11,863 nucleotides of DNA from NCBI GenBank assembly GCA_023392995.1, contig JAEWMZ010000479.1, positions 1-11,863 of the forward strand. Direction: 5' to 3'. Each line of letters starts with the position of its first letter. Position 1 is the first letter of the stretch. Of this stretch, positions 1 through 6,862 are shown piece after piece. A model generated the notes under the pieces. That model saw nothing but the letters and a program-made list of their open reading frames with translations. It was not told the origin of the DNA and did not search any database. The stretch comes from Bacillota bacterium. GTDB lineage: Bacteria; Bacillota; Clostridia; Lachnospirales; Lachnospiraceae. The position numbers and the translations under genes are program-made.

Positions 1-739
1 CGGTATTCCCTACGCCAGTATAGCCATAAGCCCTCAAGCCTACGCCGCCTCCAGTCTCTCCGTTGCCGCCAACTGCTGTCAGGTTGGAACCGGTTTCTAC
101 TGTGGCTGTACCGCTGGCAACAAAAAAACCATGACCACCGTATCCTTTTCCATTACCACCCTTCGCCGAGATTGTTCCTCCGGACAATTGGAGTGAGCCG
201 GTGTAGATTGCTACTCCTCCGTTATTGTTATCACTTTTTCCGCCGATTGCTGTGAGAACTCCTCCTGAAGTCTGGAGAGTACCCGGCCAAATATAAATCG
301 CTTTTCCACCTTCCGAGCTAACACTATTGCCACCCGTCGCTGTCACTGTTCCGCCTAAGATCTGCACATCTGCCGCAGTAATTGCTGCTCCGCCCTTCGC
401 CGAAGTACTATTACCAGCCTGGCTAACAACCGTACCGCTGTTAATCGTAATTTTCTTAGAAGCGCTCATACCGGCATCACCGTCTGAACTGGTATTTTCA
501 GCACCGATTGCTGTCACATCACTATTTGTAATCGTAATCTCTCCGCCGCTGTTATTGCCTCCCACCAAAATAGCAGACATAGTAGCCGTTGGGTTTAAGT
601 CGGAGCCGCTGGCAGCAGTTACGGTTGCATCAATAATTTCAAGATCTCCATTGATTACAGAAAGACCGTTGCCTCCCGTGCCAAAGGTACCATTATCCGT
701 ACCTCCCGTTGCATTAATCGTGAGCTTCTTAATCGTAAG
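1..739 (-). repeat. Eight tandem ~30-residue Gly-rich protein repeats
   Basis: From about residue 270 of the secreted protein the sequence falls into units of 28-35 residues. Each follows a pattern of a short hydrophobic strand, GGTVTA, then GGN, a polar turn of about 6 residues, and GG-AI. Clear units begin QILGGTVTATGGN, LQTSGGVLTAIGGK and LQLSGGTISAKGGN. The earliest units (LTIKKLTINATGG, LEIIDATVTAASG) are more divergent. Regular spacing with a conserved GG step is typical of beta-solenoid coils. The array continues past the left edge, so its full copy number is unknown. Confidence 0.75.
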
Positions 740-1546
740 CTTAGCTATATCACTTGTCGTGTTAAGAATATTGATACCAGCTCCCACGACCTGATTCTTA
801 TTTTCCTCAGGAATTGTGTAACTGCCGCCCTGTGCGATGAGAGAATCATCTTCGCCACCATCGCCGGTTATGGTAAGCTTCTGACTGCCAATGACTTGCA
901 GACCAGTGCTAAACATGCTTCCGGTGAGGCTGCATTGACCGGATATTGTCAGAGTTGCAGCTCCTCCCGTACTCTTCCAGGAGAGGGCAGGAATGCTTTT
1001 TAAAGTCATTATGTTCCCCTCAATCAGATCCACAAAGGTATCCGGTGCCACAATCATCAGGTTATCAAGTGTTAAATCTATATCCCTTTTTACCTGAATC
1101 CAAACATTGTTATAGGTTGTCGATGCATCTCCGCTAATCGTAATACTAGACCCCGAGACGGAAGCAACTTCAATCTTAACCTTCGCATCCACCGGAGGTG
1201 CATTGAGAATGGTTAAGGTATCACTTCCATTCAAGCTAACAGTTTGCTCACCGCTTGACCAGCTATACGCATCCTCATTAATCTGATAGTCCGAAAGGGG
1301 ACTCCCCAGCCTCATCGCTGAGCCCGTCGTCGAATTTAAATCAGACGAATCCAGCTCTGTCTCTGTTAGAAATTCGCTTTCCTCCGTACCCGGATTCTCA
1401 GCTCCTTCCGTAACCTCCTCCAGCCCTGCAGTTTGATCCATACCGGCGGAGACTTCTCCCATCGCCGAAACTGGAGCACTTCCCAGCACCATCACTGCGG
1501 AAAGAAGCACCGCCAGGATACGCCGAAGTATCTTTTGTGTTCTCAT
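1..1546 (-). CDS. Secreted Gly-rich beta-solenoid repeat protein (5' part, runs off the left edge)
   Basis: An uninterrupted frame of about 515 codons starts at the ATG at 1546-1544 and is still open at base 1. An AGGAGG at 1554-1559, 7 nt upstream, fixes the start. Residues 1-28 form a signal peptide: basic MRTQKILRR, a hydrophobic stretch, then a likely cleavage site after APVSA. Residues about 30-80 are an acidic, Ser/Thr/Glu-rich linker. Residues about 85-265 are a beta-rich, Ser/Thr/Gly-rich region without a motif I can name. From about residue 270 to the edge there are eight degenerate repeats of about 30 residues. The composition and strand-turn pattern suggest a right-handed beta-helix exported to the cell surface. 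Clostridial proteins of this look are sometimes carbohydrate-binding (Cthe_2159-like) or adhesin-like, but I cannot assign a family. No anchor (LPXTG, S-layer homology) is visible; it would lie outside the window. It has its own promoter region and is separated from the peptidoglycan-sugar cluster by a terminator, so a functional link is not implied. Confidence 0.85.
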   Translation of the reverse strand, partial: MRTQKILRRILAVLLSAVMVLGSAPVSAMGEVSAGMDQTAGLEEVTEGAENPGTEESEFLTETELDSSDLNSTTGSAMRLGSPLSDYQINEDAYSWSSGEQTVSLNGSDTLTILNAPPVDAKVKIEVASVSGSSITISGDASTTYNNVWIQVKRDIDLTLDNLMIVAPDTFVDLIEGNIMTLKSIPALSWKSTGGAATLTISGQCSLTGSMFSTGLQVIGSQKLTITGDGGEDDSLIAQGGSYTIPEENKNQVVGAGINILNTTSDIAKLTIKKLTINATGGTDNGTFGTGGNGLSVINGDLEIIDATVTAASGSDLNPTATMSAILVGGNNSGGEITITNSDVTAIGAENTSSDGDAGMSASKKITINSGTVVSQAGNSTSAKGGAAITAADVQILGGTVTATGGNSVSSEGGKAIYIWPGTLQTSGGVLTAIGGKSDNNNGGVAIYTGSLQLSGGTISAKGGNGKGYGGHGFFVASGTATVETGSNLTAVGGNGETGGGVGLRAYGYTGVGNT

Positions 1547-1645
1547 ATCATTTCCTCCTCATGTAAAATTTGTTTTGCTGCCAAATTAATATGAAAGTAC
1601 ATAAAACCAGCCTAAAATAAAGTTGCATTATTTCATCATTCTTCC

Positions 1646-1693
1646 ATTATATAATGCATTTCTCGCAAAATTCTCGCAAAATTCTTGCAGAAA
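1646..1693 (-). promoter_or_regulatory. Putative activator-dependent promoter of the secreted-protein gene
   Basis: On the minus strand a perfect TATAAT lies at 1651-1646, about 100 nt upstream of the ATG at 1546. The hexamer 17 bp further upstream (AGAATT) is a poor -35. The -35 region is instead occupied by 11-bp direct repeats. Promoters in which direct repeats of about one helical turn replace the -35 are commonly driven by OmpR/PhoB-type response regulators; that reading is inference. The TATAAT sits in a short palindrome, ATTATATAAT. Confidence 0.5.
1661..1693 (-). repeat. Three tandem 11-bp direct repeats
   Basis: On the plus strand the bases read TCTCGCAAAAT, TCTCGCAAAAT, TCTTGCAGAAA. 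The first two units are identical and the third differs at three positions. They abut each other with an exact period of 11 bp and lie 10 bp upstream of the -10 element. The period places all copies on one face of the helix, which fits a tandem transcription-factor site. Confidence 0.7.
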
Positions 1694-1839
1694 CGACAAA
1701 AACAGTGTCCATTTTTCATTTTCTTAACTTTATTTTATATATAGGGAAGAATTTGAAGTCAAAGAATCTAATTAGCCGGACAAATCTCACTCAATCTAGA
1801 ATGTTAAAGGAGCGATTCTGGTCTTCTAATTCTGGTTAA

Positions 1840-1930
1840 GAAAAGCCCGAAGTTAACAACAAACAGTTCTGCTATAGGAATTATTATCATCCTTCCTATA
1901 GCAGAACTGTTTGTCGTAAAACTCCGGGCT
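1840..1930 (-). terminator. Long intrinsic terminator hairpin ending the peptidoglycan-sugar cluster
   Basis: Bases 1859-1880 pair perfectly with 1893-1914 (22 bp) around a 12-nt loop. The outer arms AGCCCG(A/G)AGTT extend the stem to 1844 and 1930 with one mismatch and a small internal loop. On the minus strand the GC-rich base (ending CTTCGGGCT) is followed by TTTCTT, the arrangement of a rho-independent terminator for leftward transcription. No T-run follows on the plus strand, so it looks directional. The stem is much longer than a typical terminator. Confidence 0.7.
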
Positions 1931-1995
1931 GCATTGGCAGATTCTTTTGCCGAACTAGATTCAAAGATAGCTTTACTATGACTATAACCATAGCA

Positions 1996-2062
1996 AGTAC
2001 TACCTTGCGTAAATTTCACTTATCCGTGCCAGATATTAGCGAAATTTACGCAAGGCAGTACT
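1996..2062. repeat. 22-bp inverted repeat overlapping the namZ stop codon
   Basis: The arm at 1996-2017 (AGTACTACCTTGCGTAAATT plus TC) is matched by the reverse complement of 2041-2062 at 21 of 22 positions, around a 23-nt loop. Two of the three bases of the namZ TAG lie in the arm. On the minus strand no T-run follows the hairpin, so it is not a standard terminator. It could be a transcript-end stabilising hairpin, a protein-binding site, or one end of a decayed mobile element. Confidence 0.75.
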
Positions 2063-3206
2063 AGTAAATATGATATTTCATTTTTCTCTGTTTAAATTCT
2101 TCTGCTTCCAACTGCCATTCTTGATACAATACTTCCGCAGAAAAATCATGCTTTCGTACATAATCGCTGCCAGTATTATAATCAATCATCGGCTTACCCT
2201 TAGGAGAATAAGGTTCCAAATAGGCAAACTGCTTTCCTGACAGCCTTTTTACCTCCTCCAGCAGACATAGTCCAGTTTTTACACTGCTAAATAAGCCGCG
2301 ATCTGTCACATGCAACTGCACTCCTTTGCATAGAACATTCGCGTGCTTGGAGAAGGTCGGTGTAAAATAAACCGATCTAAACAGGATTCCCTCCAGTCCC
2401 CAGGCATTCATACGCTGTGACAGGCACTCGGCATCCAGCCAGGGCGCTCCAATTAATTCAAAGGGTCTTGTTGTTCCCCTTCCCTCAGACAGATTGGTTC
2501 CCTCCAGGATACAGGTAGCGTTATAAACCACTGCAGTATCCACAGTTGGCATGTTGGGAGATGGCATGATCCAGATCAGGCCGGTATCCTCATAATACAT
2601 CTGCCGGCTCCAGCCGAGCATCGGAATCACCTTTAGCTCACAAGGAATATGAAATTCCTGCTGAAATAGGTTTGCTGTTTCTCCAATCGTTAACCCATAA
2701 CGGTATGGAATTGGATGTAGTCCTACAAAGGAGGTATACCCCTCCCGAATCAGATTCCCTTCCACCGCTTCTCCGCCGATGGGGTTGGGTCTGTCAAAAA
2801 CGAGAAAAGTCACTCCATAATCAGCACAGGCCTGCATGCAATAGGACATGGTATACAAGTAGGTGTACAGCCTGGAGCCAACATCCTGAAGATCAATTGC
2901 CAGTACATCAAGACCTTCCAGCAGCTCTCTGGAAGGCTTTTTATTCTTCCCATACAGGGAATACACCGGCAATGCAGTTTTCTCATCTATGTAATACCCG
3001 ACACTCTCTCCTGCCTGAACATCTCCTCTAACTCCATGCTCCGGTGAAAACAGCTTTACCAGCCTAACTTCCCTTTGCAATAGATCAATGGTACTGATCA
3101 GCCGGCTGTCCACCCCTGTCGGATTCGTGATTAAGCCCACTCGCTTCTCCTTGAGAAACATGCTCCAAGCTTCATAATTTTCGATTCCAGGCTTTACTCT
3201 ACTCAT
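2061..3206 (-). CDS. namZ: Exo-beta-N-acetylmuramidase NamZ (GH171, DUF1343)
   Basis: NamZ enzymes (B. subtilis YbbC is the reference) release MurNAc from the non-reducing end of peptidoglycan glycan fragments. The protein is about 381 residues and shows the family hallmarks in order: GLITNPTGVD (about 24-33), LFSPEHGVRGDVQAGE (52-67), DLQDVGSRLYTYLYTM (105-120), VFDRPNPIGG (136-145), and SEGRGTTRPFE with GAPW (240-256). I chose the ATG at 3206 because AGAGGG lies about 5 nt upstream; a GTG directly before it is also possible but too close. There is no signal peptide or lipobox: the catalytic domain starts almost at residue 1. This differs from the exported B. subtilis enzyme and suggests cytoplasmic action on imported disaccharides. 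It is the last gene of the cluster, 106 nt after nagZ, and its stop codon lies in an inverted repeat. Confidence 0.93.
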   Translation of the reverse strand: MSRVKPGIENYEAWSMFLKEKRVGLITNPTGVDSRLISTIDLLQREVRLVKLFSPEHGVRGDVQAGESVGYYIDEKTALPVYSLYGKNKKPSRELLEGLDVLAIDLQDVGSRLYTYLYTMSYCMQACADYGVTFLVFDRPNPIGGEAVEGNLIREGYTSFVGLHPIPYRYGLTIGETANLFQQEFHIPCELKVIPMLGWSRQMYYEDTGLIWIMPSPNMPTVDTAVVYNATCILEGTNLSEGRGTTRPFELIGAPWLDAECLSQRMNAWGLEGILFRSVYFTPTFSKHANVLCKGVQLHVTDRGLFSSVKTGLCLLEEVKRLSGKQFAYLEPYSPKGKPMIDYNTGSDYVRKHDFSAEVLYQEWQLEAEEFKQRKMKYHIY

Positions 3207-3312
3207 CACAGCCCTCTCTTCCCGAACTTTATTATTTATCCTTCCATTATCTGCATGCTAATTGAATATCCAACACTTTCTTATTCCATTATTCCAAGTT
3301 CTATTCGTCAGC

Positions 3313-4884
3313 TTATGCCGTTCCATTCTCCTGCTTTGCTAACACAGGAATTTTACCTCCAGCAGCTGCTTCCTTCTTTATAATTTGCAGAAGAGCCTCA
3401 AAAACAGGGATGTTGTATTCGTAGGCGGCAATTTTATGAATATCCTCGCTTAACAAACTAAGGTCATAGGGATTACGCAGGGCAACCGCCAACAGCTCAC
3501 AATCTATCTTATGCAGTTCACGAGCAAGGGCAATCTGCCCCTGATTCAGATGGCCGTTATATAATCCGTAGATTACATAACTGCTATTCCTAAGTTCAGA
3601 TAATATTTCCTGTATCTCCTTCGTATCAGGATTAACCGGAATATCCAGATACCTGCACTGAAGCTTCTTCGACATATATTTTGCAAAATGCAGTCCATAA
3701 TCTGCGGCACTGTTAGCCAGCGTAGAACGATAGGCATAGCTTCCTATAAAAACTGTATCTGTCGAAATGTCAGGCAGTTCCTTCTTTGTTACCTTTGTTA
3801 TTCCCTGCCGGATCATCTCATTGGTTCTCTTCTTGTGCTCCGCACTCCCGATACAGTCGGCAGTATCCTCAGAATAATCAACCTTATATTTTTCTTTTAA
3901 TCTCAGAATATTTTCAACTGCCTGGTCGATAACCTTCATAGATATCTCTCCGGCTTCCACCGCTGCTTCAAGCCTATGAATTGTCTCAATTACTAACGCA
4001 GGTGTGTGTGAGATGCAAAGCAGCTGCGCTCCCGCCTTGACTGCCTCTACAGCTCCCTCAGCGGTTCCATAAAAGTTCTTTATGGCTGACATCTCCAGGC
4101 AGTCTGTGATAATAACACCTTCAAAGCCCAGTCTCTGCCGTAATAAACCGGTAAGAATAGATTTCGACATTGTTGCCGGCTTTTTCTCCGGCTCCAGCTT
4201 TGGAAATAGAATATGGGAGGTCATAACACAAGGTGCTCCCTGATGAATTGCGCTTTGGAAGGGAACCAATTCACACTCCAGCATCTCTTCCAGGGTCTTT
4301 TCTACGATGGGAAGTCCAAGATGACTGTCCACCGCAGTATCTCCATGCCCGGGAAAATGCTTTATGACAGCCATCGTACCGGCAGAAAGCAGCCCCTTCA
4401 TCATCTGTACTCCATACTCCTTAACGAGATTGGGATCACTGGAATAGGACCTTACACCAATCACCGGATTATCCGGATTCGAATTCACATCCAGCACTGG
4501 TGCCAGATCCATATTGATTCCCAGCGCCTTTAATTCTTCTCCGGTTATTCTTCCTGCCTGATATGCATATTCCTTTTTCCCGGTGGCTCCAATTAACATT
4601 GCTCCCGGCACATTGCAAGCTTCCTTCGGAAGACGGGTTACTACCCCTCCTTCCTGATCAACGGCAATAAATCCAGGATATCCTGTACTCCTCTCTATTC
4701 TTTGGTGAAGCTCCCTACAGCTTTGGCGTATCTGCTCTATGCTTTGAAGATTGTAGGAGAACAAGATAATATTTGCCACCTTATAATCTTCAATTAAACT
4801 TATGATTTCCGGCGAAGGCTCCACCGAGGGATACCCTGTCATTATCATTTGACCAATTTTTTCTCTGAGATTTCTATTTTTCAT
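3313..4884 (-). CDS. nagZ: Beta-N-acetylglucosaminidase NagZ (GH3)
   Basis: A 523-residue GH3 enzyme that removes non-reducing GlcNAc from peptidoglycan fragments. DQEGG (76-80) and LDVNSNPDNPVIGVRS (131-146) are substrate-loop motifs. KHFPGHGDTAVDSH (175-188) carries the Asp186-x-His188 dyad, the general acid/base of NagZ-type GH3 enzymes. Asp261 in ITDCLEM is the expected nucleophile. Residues about 370-523 form a second domain, as in two-domain Gram-positive NagZ, but the protein is shorter than B. subtilis NagZ (about 640) because it lacks a signal peptide and linker. That predicts a cytoplasmic enzyme. The ATG at 4884 has GGAGGA at 4890-4895, 5 nt upstream. The gene starts 24 nt after the PIG-L gene, so co-transcription is likely. 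NamZ follows; the two would act alternately on MurNAc-GlcNAc chains. Confidence 0.95.
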   Translation of the reverse strand: MKNRNLREKIGQMIMTGYPSVEPSPEIISLIEDYKVANIILFSYNLQSIEQIRQSCRELHQRIERSTGYPGFIAVDQEGGVVTRLPKEACNVPGAMLIGATGKKEYAYQAGRITGEELKALGINMDLAPVLDVNSNPDNPVIGVRSYSSDPNLVKEYGVQMMKGLLSAGTMAVIKHFPGHGDTAVDSHLGLPIVEKTLEEMLECELVPFQSAIHQGAPCVMTSHILFPKLEPEKKPATMSKSILTGLLRQRLGFEGVIITDCLEMSAIKNFYGTAEGAVEAVKAGAQLLCISHTPALVIETIHRLEAAVEAGEISMKVIDQAVENILRLKEKYKVDYSEDTADCIGSAEHKKRTNEMIRQGITKVTKKELPDISTDTVFIGSYAYRSTLANSAADYGLHFAKYMSKKLQCRYLDIPVNPDTKEIQEILSELRNSSYVIYGLYNGHLNQGQIALARELHKIDCELLAVALRNPYDLSLLSEDIHKIAAYEYNIPVFEALLQIIKKEAAAGGKIPVLAKQENGTA

Positions 4885-4908
4885 ACTCTTCCTCCAAATA
4901 ACGGCGTT

Positions 4909-5598
4909 TCAGAAAAGGCCTTCCTTTATCACCCGGTAATTCTCTTCTGGAATCATAAAGGTCTCAGCTCTGCCCTTCCTGCATTCAATTCCACGGACAC
5001 GGCTTAGATGATCATAATATTCCAGATAGGGAAAGGATGTGCTGCCCGTAACAAACCAGTGGGCTGCCACCGCTTTTTTCCACAATTCATATCCCTGGGT
5101 CGTATCCACATATAAATAGGGCTTATAATCAACGGTATCCTCCCAGTTCTCCGCATAATATAAATGCTTTGCAAAATGCGGTTTGTCTGCCCTCTCAAAA
5201 CCGCTCAGTGCCGCATAGTACCTTGCATCCTGTACTATTTTGTGCGTATTATTATGATCCTTGTGCATTGCACTCTTGTAATGAGTGATCACAATATCCG
5301 GCCGTACTTCCCGGATAACATCACATACCTGAAGCCGAACCTCATCATTATCTGGCAGCTCACCGTCGGGATAGTCAAATACCTTTGCCTCGCCATTTAA
5401 AAATCCGGCAAAAGCCTTTGCTTCTTCCACCTTCTGCTTCCGGTAATCAGCAATATCTCTTTCCTTTGGTGCTCCCTTTTCACCGGCAGTTAATGCCAGT
5501 GTAACAATATGAGCACCTTCCAGGGCATGCTTTGCAAGTGCCATCCCCGCGGTCAGCTCCATATCTCCAATGTGTCCTCCAATTGCCAGAACTGTCAT
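4909..5598 (-). CDS. PIG-L/LmbE-family deacetylase-like protein with altered HPDD motif
   Basis: A 229-residue protein with the Rossmann-like fold of zinc-dependent N-acetylglucosaminyl deacetylases (LmbE, MshB, BshB). The N-terminus MTVLAIGGHIGDMELTAG replaces the usual AHPDDxE. His9 and Asp12 (zinc ligands) remain, but the catalytic-base Asp is Gly11 and the Pro is Ile10. HKDH at 112-115 supplies the third zinc ligand. Asp/Tyr-rich strands such as RPDIVITHYKS (99-109) match the family. I prefer the ATG at 5598, with GGAG 5 nt upstream; the upstream ATG at 5613 has only an AGGG 2 nt away and would add five residues. The context, between the GNAT gene and nagZ, points to an amino-sugar substrate such as GlcNAc, MurNAc or a disaccharide. 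Whether it is an active deacetylase is uncertain given the missing Asp. Confidence 0.85.
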   Translation of the reverse strand: MTVLAIGGHIGDMELTAGMALAKHALEGAHIVTLALTAGEKGAPKERDIADYRKQKVEEAKAFAGFLNGEAKVFDYPDGELPDNDEVRLQVCDVIREVRPDIVITHYKSAMHKDHNNTHKIVQDARYYAALSGFERADKPHFAKHLYYAENWEDTVDYKPYLYVDTTQGYELWKKAVAAHWFVTGSTSFPYLEYYDHLSRVRGIECRKGRAETFMIPEENYRVIKEGLF

Positions 5599-5763
5599 TT
5601 TATCTCCATCCATAACCCTGCCCTGCCTCTCTTCTTATCCTGCCCTCTTTAAACCGCAGGAACAAAATTGTATGTAATTTACCTTTTCTACCCACAAAAA
5701 TCCCTTTGGCTGTCAGACCAAATCATATCGAAAGGAAGGATGTATTTCACCTTTCACCTTCAA

Positions 5764-6732
5764 CTACACAAGCCTTTTTCTCATAACTGCAAACTGCTGT
5801 ATGGTTACAAAGCCCGCCTGTTCGTAAATCTTACCCGCCGGATTCTCTGAACCGGTGTACAAGGACATATAGTTTGCTCCCGCTTTCTTCTCTTCCTCGC
5901 AAAGCTTATAGAATAAAAGGGTTCCAAGTCCGTGTCCTTCCTGCTCCTTAATCACTCCAATTCCGGTAAAATAACCTCTTCCACTCTCCTGTCTTTTTAT
6001 TGGTCCGGCAAACCCTACAGCTTCGCCTTCCTTTGCCGCAATCACTACCGGAAGCTTCTCTCTGATTGCCTCCAGTATTTCCTTCTCCCATAAAGGATTC
6101 CCCAGTTGGGACAACATCTCGGCTACCTTACCGTGACGACTTTCCTCATACAGGGCAACCTCATAATGTGTAAGTTCCAGCTTATCCTCCTTTTCCTGGA
6201 TCACCTTTGGAATCTGAAATTCCTTGAGATCCAGATACATGGCGTTCTCTATGGCACGTTCCGCATAACCGAAGCCCAACAACTCCCGGTATAATCGGCT
6301 ATCTTTGAAAACTCCCGGTGCATTGTTATGTTCATGCTGAGGGGTATTTTTAATATACCAGGGGAGCGTCATGGGATTAAAGAATAAAATCTCTGCTTGT
6401 GTTTTTTCTGCTATCAAAAAAGTCTCTTCCACTGCACCTAATAGCAATTGATAATTTTCTGTATTTTCATAGGTTTCTTTTATTATTACGCAGGTAATGT
6501 AACCACTGGTTTGACCTAATGGAAGGTCTTCTCCCATACAGCCGCAGGCAAAGCCTATAAGCTCCCCTGCCTCTCGCAAAACAAAAGCCTGACTTGGCTT
6601 AAAATAAGGATTTAGGGAAAAAATTCGTGAAAATGATAACTCGTTCAGCTCTTTGTAGCCAATTTTCGTTGCTGCTTCATTCCACAAGCCGATAACCTCT
6701 TTTGCATCCTTTTCCTTATAAATATCTAGCAT
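5764..6732 (-). CDS. Tandem-GNAT N-acetyltransferase, GlmA-like candidate
   Basis: A 322-residue protein with two GNAT halves. The N-terminal half (about 1-165) keeps the fold pattern (FVLREAGELIGFACG at 50-64) but lacks a clear acetyl-CoA loop. The C-terminal half (about 190-322) has AAKEGEAVGFAGP (232-244), TGIGVIKEQEGHGLGTLLFY (256-275) with the pyrophosphate loop, and SENPAGKIYEQAGF (295-308). The loop reads EGHGLG where Q/RxxGxG is usual. A two-domain GNAT near murK in Clostridium acetobutylicum, GlmA, acetylates glucosamine and glucosaminides; size, domain layout and neighbours here fit that role. This is inference from architecture and context. The ATG at 6732 has GGAGGA at 6736-6741. 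It lies 110 nt after anmK and 165 nt before the PIG-L start. It would let the cell process de-N-acetylated, lysozyme-resistant peptidoglycan. Confidence 0.8.
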   Translation of the reverse strand: MLDIYKEKDAKEVIGLWNEAATKIGYKELNELSFSRIFSLNPYFKPSQAFVLREAGELIGFACGCMGEDLPLGQTSGYITCVIIKETYENTENYQLLLGAVEETFLIAEKTQAEILFFNPMTLPWYIKNTPQHEHNNAPGVFKDSRLYRELLGFGYAERAIENAMYLDLKEFQIPKVIQEKEDKLELTHYEVALYEESRHGKVAEMLSQLGNPLWEKEILEAIREKLPVVIAAKEGEAVGFAGPIKRQESGRGYFTGIGVIKEQEGHGLGTLLFYKLCEEEKKAGANYMSLYTGSENPAGKIYEQAGFVTIQQFAVMRKRLV

Positions 6733-6780
6733 ACATCCTCCATTTACTGCAGCAGCTGTTTTCTCCGGCTATTGGTTGCG

Positions 6781-6862
6781 CTTTAACACAGTGTTATCTT
6801 TTCTCGCTGAGCACCAATTGACAGTCCCAGCTATGCTGCTCTTTAACAAAGTGATATTTTTC
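6781..6862. repeat. Two imperfect 22-bp direct repeats exactly 60 bp apart at the anmK 3' end
   Basis: CTTTAACACAGTGTTATCTT at 6781-6800 is echoed by CTTTAACAAAGTGATATTTT at 6841-6860. Most positions match and the offset is exactly 60 bp. The right copy contains the anmK stop codon and last codons; the left copy lies in the spacer before the GNAT gene. The left copy also contains the palindrome AACACAGTGTT. It may be a remnant of a small duplication or a paired binding site. Confidence 0.5.

Larger units (their letters stand above)
1547..2060. other. Gene-free spacer between namZ and the secreted-protein gene
   Basis: There is no credible gene in these 514 bases. Right to left it holds: an inverted repeat beginning at the namZ stop (1996-2062); a small hairpin with 7 of 8 pairs (1973-1980 with 1989-1996); a long terminator-like hairpin (1844-1930); about 150 AT-rich bases in which I see nothing (1694-1839); three 11-bp direct repeats (1661-1693); a TATAAT (1646-1651); and a leader of roughly 90 nt to the ATG at 1546. 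The leader contains a weak AATTTG/CAAATT inverted repeat at 1567-1572/1582-1587. Short frames across the hairpins have no ribosome binding site and no recognisable protein. Confidence 0.7.

Noticed and set aside
327..794. A 155-codon plus-strand frame, Pro/Val/Ala-rich
   Set aside because: It is antisense to the Gly-rich repeats of the secreted protein; the repeats' codon bias (GGN, ACN, GCN) gives an open complementary frame. No ribosome site precedes it.
1804..2019. A 71-codon minus-strand frame with GTG start across the hairpins
   Set aside because: It has no ribosome binding site, reads straight through the terminator stem, and its product resembles nothing recognisable. Its reading frame is best explained by chance.
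3246..3273. A possible internal promoter (TTGGAT, 16 bp, GATAAT) before namZ on the minus strand
   Set aside because: The -35 matches only three of six positions and the gene lies in a co-directional run; not enough to call.
5614..5763. Spacer between the GNAT and PIG-L genes checked for a promoter, terminator or small gene
   Set aside because: Only a weak TACAAT without a properly spaced -35 and a short AAGGTGAAAGGTGAAA direct repeat are visible.
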